From contig JACPIL010000043.1 in assembly GCA_016188105.1 (NCBI GenBank), positions 1 through 8,532 of the forward strand: a stretch of 8,532 bases of DNA, written 5' to 3'. The stretch is from Candidatus Woesearchaeota archaeon (GTDB lineage Archaea; Nanobdellota; Nanobdellia; Woesearchaeales; GW2011-AR9). The notes below the pieces were generated by a model. That model was not told the DNA's origin, made no database searches, and was given only the letters and a program-made list of their open reading frames with translations. Of this stretch, positions 1 to 5,924 are shown piece after piece (position 1 is the first letter of the stretch; each line of letters starts with the position of its first letter). The position numbers were made by a program, and so were the translations under genes.

Positions 1-123
1 CTTTTGGGGCAATGTGGAAAAACTGAACCAAATTATGTTTATTCTGGAAGTGGAGAATTTTATTTTGACATGGGAGCAGTTAATATAGGTAGTTGGACTA
101 TTAAAGTGGAAGCGCAAAAATAG
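1..123 (+). CDS. C-terminal 40 residues of an unidentified protein (5' end outside window)
   Basis: Frame 1 is open from the window edge to a TAG at 121-123 and encodes 40 residues. The tail is rich in Gly, Ser, Tyr and Phe and alternates hydrophobic and polar residues (for example EFYFDMGAVNIGSWTIKVEA), as in the last strands of a beta-sandwich or an archaeal pilin-like or other secreted protein. There is no membrane anchor at the C-terminus. It contains one cysteine. The gene ends 76 bp before the ABC ATPase, which has its own promoter, so the two are probably separate units. The family cannot be named from this fragment, and the secreted-protein reading is only an impression from composition. 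Confidence 0.55.
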   Translation, partial: LLGQCGKTEPNYVYSGSGEFYFDMGAVNIGSWTIKVEAQK

Positions 124-169
124 TCTAAAAATTTCTTCTTCTGTTTCTTCTTCTCTTCACAACACAACC

Positions 170-177
170 TTTATAAT
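170..177 (+). promoter_or_regulatory. TATA box for the ABC exporter operon
   Basis: TTTATAAT lies with its centre about 26 bp before the ATG at 200, within a pyrimidine-rich stretch. That spacing would start transcription at or next to the start codon. No Shine-Dalgarno sequence precedes the ATG, so a leaderless mRNA is inferred. Confidence 0.6.
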
Positions 178-199
178 TCTCCCAACTAATTTCAGCTGA

Positions 200-919
200 A
201 TGAACGCTATCTCCATCAAAGACTTAGTAAAAACCTATCCCAATACTGAAGCTCTCAAAGGAGTATCATTAGAAATCAAGAAAGGAGAATTCTTTGCACT
301 ATTAGGTCCTAATGGTGCAGGCAAGACCACCATGATCCAGATCATGACCGGATTATGCAACAAAACCTCTGGCGAAGTTTCTTTGTTCAACAAAGATGTC
401 TACCAAGATTACCAAGAAGCCAGAGCATTAATCGGTCTGGTTCCCCAAGAATTCAATTTCGACATCTTCGAGAAAGTCTACAATATTCTCTATTACAATG
501 CTGGTTATTTCTGGATTCCTGCTAAAGAACGTCCCGCGAGAATTGAAAAGATCCTCAAAGATCTCGGCTTATGGGAAAAGAAAGATGCCCAAGCCATGCA
601 ACTATCCGGCGGTATGAAAAGAAAACTCATGATTGCCAGAGCGTTAGTACACAACCCCAAAATCCTTATCCTCGACGAACCTACTGCAGGGGTAGATGTG
701 GAAACCAGACAAACTATGTGGACTTATCTCAAAAAACTCAACAAAGAAGGAACTACCATCTTACTTACCACTCACTATCTAGAAGAAGCAGAGAAACTAT
801 GTGATCGTATCGCCATCATCAACAAAGGAAAAATTATCAAAGTAGATACCAAAGATAACCTCTTAAAAGAACACGGCAACAAAAAACTAGAAGACATTTT
901 CCTTCAACTAACCAAATGA
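200..919 (+). CDS. ABC-2 type exporter, ATP-binding subunit
   Basis: Cytoplasmic ATPase that powers export through the membrane protein encoded next to it. All nucleotide-binding motifs of an ABC domain are intact over 239 residues: Walker A GPNGAGKTT at 36-44, Q-loop glutamine at 83, signature LSGGM at 135-139, Walker B ILILDE at 155-160 followed by the D-loop PTAGVD, and the switch histidine at 192. Size and motif wording fit the DrrA/NodI/CcmA class of ABC-2 exporters, which move drugs, lipids or polysaccharides. The substrate cannot be told from sequence. The stop codon overlaps the permease ATG (ATGA), so the two subunits are translationally coupled. The ATG at 200 is well placed behind a TATA box and puts the first beta strand at the usual distance from Walker A. 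Confidence 0.95.
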   Translation: MNAISIKDLVKTYPNTEALKGVSLEIKKGEFFALLGPNGAGKTTMIQIMTGLCNKTSGEVSLFNKDVYQDYQEARALIGLVPQEFNFDIFEKVYNILYYNAGYFWIPAKERPARIEKILKDLGLWEKKDAQAMQLSGGMKRKLMIARALVHNPKILILDEPTAGVDVETRQTMWTYLKKLNKEGTTILLTTHYLEEAEKLCDRIAIINKGKIIKVDTKDNLLKEHGNKKLEDIFLQLTK

Positions 920-1692
920 AAACTAAAAAGACCTCCATGATTCCATTAGTAACTCTCACTACTAGAGATATCAAGCGCTTCCTGCGCATCTGGACTCAAT
1001 CACTTATTCCACCAATGCTAACCTCTATCCTCTTCATCCTTATTTTTGGTTACTCACTAGGATCAAGAATCTCAGAAGTGGAGGGCGTTTCCTATCTTAA
1101 CTTCATCCTTCCAGGTTTACTGATGATGGGGGTAATTATGAGCGCTTATATGGCTGCATCTTTCTCCTTATTCATCCAGAAATTCCAGAGAAGTATTGAA
1201 GAGTTGTTAGTTGCGCCGATCGCTTACTGGCAGATCATTGCTGGAACCACTATCGCAGCGATGCTACGCTCTTTCATTGTCGGTTTAGGAATCTTAGTAG
1301 TAAGCATCTTATTCACTTCTATCCAAATTCACAATATCTTCATCCTGCTGGCCTTCATAATCCTCATCTCTATGCTCTTTTCTTTCGCCGGCATTGCTAC
1401 TGCATTGTGGGCCAAGAATTTCGATCAGATGAACATCTTCTCTACTTTCCTTATCACCCCATTAACCTATCTCGGCGGAGTATTTTATTCTATCAAGATG
1501 CTGCCGCAGCCTTGGACTACTATCGCTAAATTCAATCCTATCTTATACATGATTGACGGCTTCCGCTATGGTTTTATCGGAGTAAGCGACATTCCCATAA
1601 TCTACTCTTTAGCAGTCGTTCTTTCCTTAACCATCATTTTCTTTGTGATGTGCGTCTGGATGTTCAAGACCGGATATAAACTAAGAACATAA
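916..1692 (+). CDS. ABC-2 type exporter, permease subunit
   Basis: Membrane-spanning half of the exporter, 258 residues with six predicted hydrophobic segments near 30-48, 62-86, 107-133, 139-163, 174-193 and 227-250, and a positively charged cytoplasmic N-terminus. The stretch SIEELLVAPI (93-102) before the third segment and the FNPILYMIDGFRYGF motif (206-220) near the last segment are typical of the ABC-2 permease family (DrrB/NodJ-like), where they belong to the region that contacts the ATPase and to the final extracellular loop respectively. The start overlaps the ATPase stop by four bases and has no recognisable ribosome binding site, so its translation probably depends on the upstream gene. 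Full length, no defects seen. Substrate unknown. Confidence 0.93.
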   Translation: MKTKKTSMIPLVTLTTRDIKRFLRIWTQSLIPPMLTSILFILIFGYSLGSRISEVEGVSYLNFILPGLLMMGVIMSAYMAASFSLFIQKFQRSIEELLVAPIAYWQIIAGTTIAAMLRSFIVGLGILVVSILFTSIQIHNIFILLAFIILISMLFSFAGIATALWAKNFDQMNIFSTFLITPLTYLGGVFYSIKMLPQPWTTIAKFNPILYMIDGFRYGFIGVSDIPIIYSLAVVLSLTIIFFVMCVWMFKTGYKLRT

Positions 1693-1707
1693 TGTATATC
1701 CCTCAAC

Positions 1708-1716
1708 CTTAAATAT
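1708..1716 (+). promoter_or_regulatory. TATA box for the thioredoxin-like lipoprotein gene
   Basis: CTTAAATAT is centred about 25 bp before the ATG at 1737, and only a pyrimidine tract separates it from the start. This matches leaderless transcription in archaea. It sits 16 bp beyond the permease stop, so the lipoprotein need not rely on readthrough from the exporter operon. Confidence 0.5.
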
Positions 1717-1736
1717 TTCTTCTCTCTCCTCTTCTC

Positions 1737-2153
1737 ATGAAAAAAGAAGCTTTGATAGGTTTGACTGCTCTTCTCATTGGTTGTGCCAATCAGAACCAAT
1801 ACAAGACTCCAGAAGTACCACCACAGATCGCTCCCAAACAATATAACACTCCTGAAGAAAAGATTGAACTAGCACAATGTTTAGTAGATCAAGAAGCATA
1901 TATGTTCGGAGCTTACTGGTGTCCGGCATGTTATATTCAAGAACAGGAAATATTTGGTCCTGAAGCATGGGAAATTTTCAAGGAAAACCATTATGAATGT
2001 TCTGAAAGAGGTTCGGATGAAGATAAGCAGCGATGCATGGAAATAATTATTGAAGATGCCATCACTCTTCCTACTTGGAAATTTAAAGATGGAACAACCG
2101 TCACAGGATATCAACCTTTAGAAACATTAGCCAAGCTTTCTAAGTGTGATTAA
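1737..2153 (+). CDS. Thioredoxin-fold lipoprotein (VKOR/DsbA-associated thioredoxin type)
   Basis: A 138-residue protein with a short lipoprotein signal peptide: two lysines, a hydrophobic stretch and a lipobox LIGC with the lipidated cysteine at 16. A polar Pro/Gln-rich linker follows (about 17-40). The thioredoxin-like part begins near residue 45 and carries the redox motif WCPAC (Cys62, Cys65), the conserved cis-proline in TLPTW (Pro112) and the C-terminal GYQPLETLAKL helix. Cys88 and Cys100 (ECSERG...QRC) resemble the second cysteine pair in thioredoxin domains fused to or partnered with vitamin K epoxide reductases. Cys48 and Cys137 are additional. Expected job: thiol-disulphide exchange on the outer face of the membrane; the VKOR partner is not in this window. 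The stop codon overlaps the stop codon of convergent PCNA. Confidence 0.82.
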   Translation: MKKEALIGLTALLIGCANQNQYKTPEVPPQIAPKQYNTPEEKIELAQCLVDQEAYMFGAYWCPACYIQEQEIFGPEAWEIFKENHYECSERGSDEDKQRCMEIIIEDAITLPTWKFKDGTTVTGYQPLETLAKLSKCD

Positions 2154-2896
2154 TCATTATCTACTCTAGGTGCTAGGATAAAGCTCAACGACAATCTGTC
2201 CTTCACTTTGTATTCTAACTTCAAGGGGTAATCATTATTGAAATGCAAAGATACTTGTTCTGCTAGCTTGCCGCCGGCGATCATTTTCTTCAGATATTCC
2301 AAAGAATACTTTGCTTTGAACTTATCAGCGGAAGTGGTCTTAATGGAAGTGACATCATCAGGCTTGATCTCGATAAAAGCCTTAGACAAATCTCCTTCTG
2401 CTTTTACACATAAGAGATTTTTCTCGCCCAGGAAGGTGACTGATTCTGCCACTACACTAACGTCCTCAACTGCTTCTGACAATACTTCAGAAGTAGATTC
2501 AACAGTGATGGGAAAATTCAATTCTGGAACACGCTGTTCTTTGTCATCTAACTCCAAAGTTGGAATAGAAAATGATCGTACCGTATTACTTTTCATCACA
2601 ATTTTTAATTTACTGTCTTCAGTTGTTTCTAAAGTAAGAATATCATCTGGTTTTGCTCGTCGCAGAATCTGCTTCAAATTGTTCAAGTTAATACAGACTT
2701 CTTCAGTTCCTTTAACTTGATATTCAGTAAAACAGCTGCTTAATAATTCAAATACCACCATAGCCACGTTAGCCGGATCCATGGCTACTAACTTCAAGCC
2801 GTTAGTACCGGCAGTAAATTTCGCTTCTGAGACTAACTCAGAGATGATAGAAATGCTATCCTTAAAGTATTTTGGTTCAGCTAAGACTAATTTCAT
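2150..2896 (-). CDS. pcn: DNA polymerase sliding clamp (PCNA)
   Basis: Ring-forming processivity factor that encircles DNA and tethers polymerase, FEN1, ligase and RNase HII at the replication fork; archaeal forms are usually homotrimers. The 248-residue length is normal. Diagnostic pieces are AMDPANVAMV at 38-47 in the first domain, the interdomain connecting loop around 114-127 (LELDDKEQRVPEL) that receives PIP-box partners, and the C-terminal FILAPRVDND. The two-domain clamp pattern is complete with no frameshift. The ATG at 2896 is preceded by GGTGG about 8 bases upstream, a good archaeal ribosome binding site, and by a TATA box. It is transcribed leftward, behind but apparently independent of the RNase J-MOSC unit. 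Confidence 0.97.
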   Translation of the reverse strand: MKLVLAEPKYFKDSISIISELVSEAKFTAGTNGLKLVAMDPANVAMVVFELLSSCFTEYQVKGTEEVCINLNNLKQILRRAKPDDILTLETTEDSKLKIVMKSNTVRSFSIPTLELDDKEQRVPELNFPITVESTSEVLSEAVEDVSVVAESVTFLGEKNLLCVKAEGDLSKAFIEIKPDDVTSIKTTSADKFKAKYSLEYLKKMIAGGKLAEQVSLHFNNDYPLKLEYKVKDRLSLSFILAPRVDND

Positions 2897-2902
2897 ATAA
2901 AA

Positions 2903-2909
2903 TCCACCC
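2903..2909 (-). promoter_or_regulatory. Ribosome binding site of PCNA
   Basis: On the minus strand GGGTGGA lies about 7-8 bases before the PCNA ATG and matches the archaeal anti-Shine-Dalgarno sequence. It fixes the start at 2896. Confidence 0.6.
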
Positions 2910-2932
2910 TAAGAGAGCCGAGCCAGAAACCC

Positions 2933-2940
2933 TTTATAAA
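2933..2940 (-). promoter_or_regulatory. TATA box of PCNA
   Basis: TTTATAAA on the minus strand is centred about 40 bp before the PCNA ATG. The predicted transcription start near 2910 gives a leader of roughly 14 bases that just contains the GGTGG ribosome binding site. Confidence 0.65.
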
Positions 2941-2968
2941 ATTTATTGTTGTGAAGTTGATAGTTTAA

Positions 2969-3495
2969 TTAATATGGGATCTCAACTTTTACTTCATCCC
3001 CAACCCGTATTATTCCTTCTCGTTCAACTAAACTGACTAACCCTCTTCTATGCATGGCTGCTTTTACAAAATTAGAATCTAATTTAGGAATATTCTGATA
3101 TTGTTCCTGTATCACTTCGCCTGGATATTTGCAAGGATAATTCTCTCCAAAAACAATTAATGTCACGTTATTCGGAAAATACAGACGACTGGTAGAAGGA
3201 AGTTGGGTAAGATGTGGTATTCCTGATACAATCATATTTGCTCCTAACCATTCTGGTTTAATCTCTGCCACGTTCAATTCATTAGCAATAACTTCCAGCT
3301 CTTCAGCAGATACAATCGAGATTTGCCTATAATTTAAGATAGGCGTTCCTTTTTCATTTTTCTCATCAAGCCAAAATGTCTTTTATCTTCCTCAAAGCCG
3401 CCTACCTTGACCGTTGCATATTCTAAAGGTTGGCTAACTAAACTATCCAGAGTAGGTGCATACACTCCTATAACTGTTCCAAGAATTTCTGTCAT
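2969..3495 (-). pseudogene. MOSC-domain protein, split by a one-base frameshift
   Basis: MOSC domains are the sulphur-carrying C-terminal modules of molybdenum cofactor sulphurases and of YiiM-like proteins. Reading from the ATG at 3495, two bases beyond the RNase J stop, the first frame gives 53 residues containing GGFEEDKRHFGL, equivalent to the family motif GFEGDRHAGL, then meets TAA at 3336-3334. The rest of the domain (NYRQISIVSAEELEVIA, KPEWLGANMIVSGIP, the conserved cysteine in GENYPCKYPG, and AMHRRGLVSLVEREGIIRVGD) is open in the next frame from 3382 to 2969. The total of 527 bases is one short of a whole number of codons. Adding one A to either A5 tract on the minus strand (3361-3357 or 3354-3350) restores a 175-residue protein of normal MOSC length. 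It could be a real pseudogene, an assembly error or a programmed or transcriptional slip. Confidence 0.82.
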
Positions 3496-3496
3496 T

Positions 3497-4834
3497 TCAC
3501 TTCAAACTCAATCTCTCGCCATCTTCCATCACATGGGTATTCTTCATCCCTAACTGCAACGCCAATTCCGCGATCATTTTTCCCTTGGCCGGTTCAGCAT
3601 GAATGGGAATGATATGTTCCGGTCTGATCATCTCTAACAACTCCCGATGATCTTCCCGAGCGCCGTGCCCGGAAACGTGCACATCCCTGAATATTCTAAC
3701 TCCTCCTGCTCGTAACGATTTCTCCATTTTCTGGCGGTTCTCAATATTGACTGGAACTGGAATCACCTGGCAGCTGAAAATGACCACATCTCCTTGCTCA
3801 AAGGAAAAATCAACATCTCCTTTGATCATCCTCGATAATATTGATCTTGGTTCGCCCTGATGTCCGGTACAGACGATCAGATATTTTCCCTTGCCTTCTT
3901 TCTCTATCTTCTTGAAAATTTTGTCTAATTGATCGCGATGCCGTAACATCTCGACTTGGTCAGTAAATTTTACCAAACCAATTTTCTCACCAGCGCGGAC
4001 ATATTTGTCTAATGATCGACCCAGAAACACGATTTTCCTATTCAATTTATTTCCTAACTCAATGATGCTCTTCAATCGCGCTAAATGAGAAGAGAATGTT
4101 GTTACAATCATAGCCTTTCCTTCACCAGAAACACTGAGCATGGTATCCTTCAGCAATTCCCTAGCTACAGATTCAGAAGGACATTTCTTATGCTCGTGCG
4201 CATACAAGCAATTCATGATCAACAATTTAATCCCTTCTTTACCCAACTCCTGCAAGCGTGCATAATCTGGCTTCTTTCCAAGAACTGGCGTATTATCTAA
4301 CTTGAAATCATTCGCATACATCACTTTTCCATAAGGGGTGTGTATGACTACCACTGCAGTTTGAGGAATAGAATGAGTGACATGCACAAATTCAATGGTA
4401 ATTTTCTTAGAAACCTTATACGATGAACCTGCATTTAAGACTACAAACTTATGTGGGATTTCCAGATGCTCATCCCATAAAATGCTTTTCAATACTTCAA
4501 TGGTATAAGGCGTTCCCAAAACAACTGCAGACGGTGGAAATAATGGCGCAGCGTAAGGAATTGCTCCCACGTGATCTAAATGTCCGTGACTTGGAACTAT
4601 TGCTACTACTTTAGTCTTCCAGTCATCGATATGTCCATAATCAGGAACTGCATTGGCTTTCAACAACGTACTATAGGTCTTAGTACTGGTATCTTCCATA
4701 TCTTCTGTAAACCTGACATAATCAAACATGCTTAAACCCATGTCTAGGAGAACAACTTCATCATCAACTTTGACTGCTACGCTGTTGCCTTCAGTCTTAG
4801 TAAAACCGCCGATAGAACAAATTTCAATACCCAT
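3497..4834 (-). CDS. rnj: Ribonuclease J (archaeal beta-CASP metallo-beta-lactamase RNase)
   Basis: A 445-residue zinc-dependent ribonuclease; archaeal RNase J degrades RNA 5' to 3' and takes part in mRNA decay and RNA processing in the cytoplasm. Metal ligands are intact: motif II SHGHLDH at 82-88 (His83, His85, Asp87, His88), motif III His154 (HVTHSIPQ), motif IV Asp176 (YANDFKLD), and the beta-CASP histidines His390 (HVSGHGARED) and His412 (IPIHAE). The TGHQGEPRS segment at 323-331 corresponds to TGSQGEPMS of RNase J rather than CPSF-like proteins, and no KH domains precede the catalytic part, which separates it from archaeal CPSF1/aCPSF. An inserted acidic loop lies at about 37-70. Its stop lies one base before the MOSC ATG, suggesting one transcript. 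Confidence 0.93.
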   Translation of the reverse strand: MGIEICSIGGFTKTEGNSVAVKVDDEVVLLDMGLSMFDYVRFTEDMEDTSTKTYSTLLKANAVPDYGHIDDWKTKVVAIVPSHGHLDHVGAIPYAAPLFPPSAVVLGTPYTIEVLKSILWDEHLEIPHKFVVLNAGSSYKVSKKITIEFVHVTHSIPQTAVVVIHTPYGKVMYANDFKLDNTPVLGKKPDYARLQELGKEGIKLLIMNCLYAHEHKKCPSESVARELLKDTMLSVSGEGKAMIVTTFSSHLARLKSIIELGNKLNRKIVFLGRSLDKYVRAGEKIGLVKFTDQVEMLRHRDQLDKIFKKIEKEGKGKYLIVCTGHQGEPRSILSRMIKGDVDFSFEQGDVVIFSCQVIPVPVNIENRQKMEKSLRAGGVRIFRDVHVSGHGAREDHRELLEMIRPEHIIPIHAEPAKGKMIAELALQLGMKNTHVMEDGERLSLK

Positions 4835-4858
4835 ATAGGTTCAAGAAAAGAATTGTGA

Positions 4859-4868
4859 TTTATAAAAG
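4859..4868 (-). promoter_or_regulatory. TATA box of RNase J
   Basis: CTTTTATAAA on the minus strand is centred about 29 bp before the RNase J ATG at 4834. The predicted start of transcription falls only a few bases ahead of the ATG, and no Shine-Dalgarno is present, so the message is leaderless or nearly so. Confidence 0.6.
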
Positions 4869-4898
4869 TTGACGTAAAAAGATGTCTGGAGCAAAATA

Positions 4899-4917
4899 AA
4901 AATATGCGGGCGGCAGG
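4899..4917 (+). repeat. 19-bp direct repeat, copy A (duplicate of tRNA-Leu 3' end)
   Basis: AAAATATGCGGGCGGCAGG here is repeated exactly at 4968-4986. On the minus strand it equals the 3' strand of the T stem, the 3' acceptor strand, the discriminator A and the ATATTTT that follows the tRNA. This copy has no tRNA body attached. Confidence 0.85.
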
Positions 4918-4943
4918 TCCAGTCACTCCGTTCGTGACCTGCC
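4912..4943. repeat. Palindromic element with strong hairpin potential
   Basis: GGCAGGTC (4912-4919) is the exact reverse complement of GACCTGCC (4936-4943). Inside, GTCAC (4922-4926) is complementary to GTGAC (4934-4938), so two alternative foldings compete. On the minus strand the hairpin is followed by a T-rich run (ATATTTTTATTTT), so it may act as a terminator between the tRNA and RNase J, or be a small REP-like repeat. Confidence 0.65.
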
Positions 4944-4967
4944 CTGCCGTGAATACAAGTAAGTGGG

Positions 4968-4986
4968 AAAATATGCGGGCGGCAGG
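4968..4986 (+). repeat. 19-bp direct repeat, copy B (within tRNA-Leu)
   Basis: This is the tRNA-embedded copy of the repeat at 4899-4917; starts of the two copies are 69 bp apart. Confidence 0.85.
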
Positions 4987-5019
4987 GATCGAACCTGCGT
5001 AGGCACTAAGCCAATAGAT

Positions 5020-5073
5020 GACTTACAACGAGTTTAGTCATTGCACTCTCTTGAGCACTCATCACTCAAATGC
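5020..5073 (-). other. tRNA-Leu intron 2, canonical position 37/38
   Basis: A 54-base segment after G37 of the anticodon loop and before A38. Cutting here restores A38 and the TCTAT strand of the anticodon stem. The expected bulge-helix-bulge would pair loop bases CTCA with TAAG just before the last two intron bases; one of the four pairs is a C-A mismatch. GAGT near the intron start can pair with ACTC near its end. A second copy of CTCAAGA inside the intron (5055-5049) leaves room for an alternative or nested splicing path. Confidence 0.55.
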
Positions 5074-5080
5074 CTTGAGT

Positions 5081-5110
5081 TTGGATTTGTTTAGCCTGAT
5101 GCCAAACAAT
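5081..5110 (-). other. tRNA-Leu intron 1, unusual position 30/31 in the anticodon stem
   Basis: A 30-base segment with clear bulge-helix-bulge features on the minus strand: central helix GGAT (5116-5113) with ATCC (5086-5083), three-base bulges AGA (5112-5110) and AAA (5082-5080), and a nine-pair inner helix TTGTTTGGC/GCTAAACAA closing a five-base loop. Cutting after the second base of each bulge, as archaeal tRNA splicing endonuclease does, joins ATAG to ACTCAAG and recreates the anticodon stem. The outer helix is weak, with only one clear pair, so the motif is a relaxed one. Confidence 0.7.
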
Positions 5111-5165
5111 CTATCCCGTTTGACCGCTCCGGCACGCCCGCGTTAAGAAGAAAAATCAATGCTTA

Positions 5166-5174
5166 TTATATAAA
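5166..5174 (-). promoter_or_regulatory. TATA box of tRNA-Leu
   Basis: TTTATATAA on the minus strand is centred about 29 bp before the tRNA 5' end, predicting a start a few bases upstream of it. It lies in the 48-bp gap between the coiled-coil operon and the tRNA. Confidence 0.6.
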
Positions 5175-5189
5175 ATTAACTAAGAAAAT

Positions 5190-5687
5190 CTAATTCATCC
5201 GTTTCAGTCTGCTCTCAATATCCCGCAGTTGTGTCTCTAACTCATCAAGCTCATGATCTTCTTCTGGCTGCGGTTCCGGTTTGCTCATCCTCATTGGCTC
5301 CTTTATAGGCATCGATTCTTTCTCCACAGGAGCAGTTTCTTTCCGTGGCATTGCCGGTTTCCTTACCATTCCTGCCAACTTTCCCTTAGGCACATAACGT
5401 CGTAACTTATTGTCAATTAAACTGTTCAATCCTTTTACATCGTCCCGCAGTTGGGAAAAAGTTTTAACCTTCTCTTCTTGGATCTTTCGGAAAGCTTCAT
5501 AACCCTGCATGAAAATGATTATTTCCCGCAGCGCTTCTAAAATATCTTTACGTAAATTTTTTGGCTCATGGATCTGAACCATTAAGTTAATACTAGACTC
5601 TTTTTTAGCTGGCATAGGGGAAGCCTGTAACTTAGGGCCCTTCATACTTTTCTTTCCTGCAGCAACCATCTTTTTACCTTTTGTCAT
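5190..5687 (-). CDS. Small basic/coiled-coil protein, third gene of coiled-coil trio
   Basis: No known family is recognised. The protein has a Lys/Met/Pro-rich basic N-terminus, a helical core of about 60 residues (from INLMVQIHEPKNLRKDIL through SLIDNKLRRYVPK), a Pro/Lys/Glu-rich disordered linker, and an acidic-to-amphipathic C-terminal coiled coil (DHELDELETQLRDIESRL). There is no signal peptide or membrane segment, so it is probably cytoplasmic. An ATG at 5711 would give 173 residues but overlaps the upstream gene by 20 bases and has no ribosome binding site. The ATG at 5687 (165 residues) follows the upstream stop by four bases with GAGG about 12 bases ahead and is preferred. It is last in a three-gene overlapping set, which suggests a shared complex. 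Confidence 0.7.
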   Translation of the reverse strand: MTKGKKMVAAGKKSMKGPKLQASPMPAKKESSINLMVQIHEPKNLRKDILEALREIIIFMQGYEAFRKIQEEKVKTFSQLRDDVKGLNSLIDNKLRRYVPKGKLAGMVRKPAMPRKETAPVEKESMPIKEPMRMSKPEPQPEEDHELDELETQLRDIESRLKRMN

Positions 5688-5691
5688 ACCT

Positions 5692-5922
5692 TCAGAATTC
5701 CTCGGGCTCATTCAAAGATTGATCAATAAAATCAATTTTCTTTTCCACTTCTGCTAACGCATTCTGCCACATTTCAAGTTGATGATCTTCTTCATTCTTC
5801 AGATCATTTACTTTGAGCAAGGTTGCCTTAGCATCTTCTAACTTCTTTCGGATGGTTCGTACTAACTCCAATACTTCTTCATACTCTTCTATTTTTATAA
5901 AAACCGGCATCTTTTCGACCAT
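5692..5922 (-). CDS. Small coiled-coil protein, second gene of coiled-coil trio
   Basis: A 76-residue, almost entirely helical protein rich in Glu, Lys and Leu with heptad-like hydrophobic spacing; no known family recognised. The core begins VFIKIEEYEEVLELVRTIRK and ends near IDFIDQSLN. This aligns without gaps to the C-terminal module of the upstream gene product (LYVKVDVYQRMLGELDELK...), sharing the K-x3-Y-x3-L pattern, the KKL block and the terminal D-x2-L. A TTG at 5928 is in frame, but the GGTGAT ribosome binding site at 5933-5928 abuts it. The ATG at 5922 sits at a proper 5-6 base distance and is chosen. The upstream stop codon falls between this site and the ATG, giving coupled translation. 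Confidence 0.72.
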   Translation of the reverse strand: MVEKMPVFIKIEEYEEVLELVRTIRKKLEDAKATLLKVNDLKNEEDHQLEMWQNALAEVEKKIDFIDQSLNEPEEF

Positions 5923-5924
5923 AT

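Larger units (their letters stand above)
4974..5141 (-). tRNA. tRNA-Leu(CAA): tRNA-Leu(CAA) with two introns
   Basis: Leftward gene of 168 bases. The acceptor strands GCGGGCG (5141-5135) and CGCCCGC (4981-4975) pair perfectly and are followed by discriminator A (4974) with no encoded CCA. The D arm has CCG/CGG around GAGCGGTCAAA, the T arm is GCAGG-TTCGATC-CCTGC, and the long variable arm GGC-TTAGT-GCC marks a class II tRNA. A73 and the D-loop wording point to leucine rather than serine. Removing bases 5110-5081 and 5073-5020 yields an 84-base tRNA with anticodon stem ATAGA/TCTAT and loop CTCAAGA, a standard leucine CAA loop that reads UUG. No single-intron solution gives a leucine or serine anticodon. 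Exons: 5141-5111, 5080-5074 and 5019-4974. Confidence 0.85.

Noticed and set aside
571..804. A 77-residue frame inside the ABC ATPase
   Set aside because: It is a shifted reading of the ATPase signature region, rich in Arg, Thr and His as expected for an out-of-frame translation.
2238..2720. A 160-residue open frame on the plus strand
   Set aside because: It is the antisense shadow of PCNA; no motifs, promoter or ribosome binding site, while the minus-strand PCNA reading is unambiguous.
4912..4943. CRISPR-like repeat unit
   Set aside because: Only one palindrome and two copies of a tRNA-derived 19-mer are present; there is no regular repeat-spacer series and no cas gene.
5101..5114. A single-intron tRNA with anticodon GTT (asparagine)
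   Set aside because: The long variable arm, A73 and leucine-type D loop contradict tRNA-Asn, and the intron 1 splice motif gives a proper leucine loop instead.
5687..5711. ATG at 5711 as start of the third coiled-coil gene
   Set aside because: No ribosome binding site and a 20-base overlap with the upstream gene; the ATG at 5687 just after the upstream stop is better placed. Not fully excluded.
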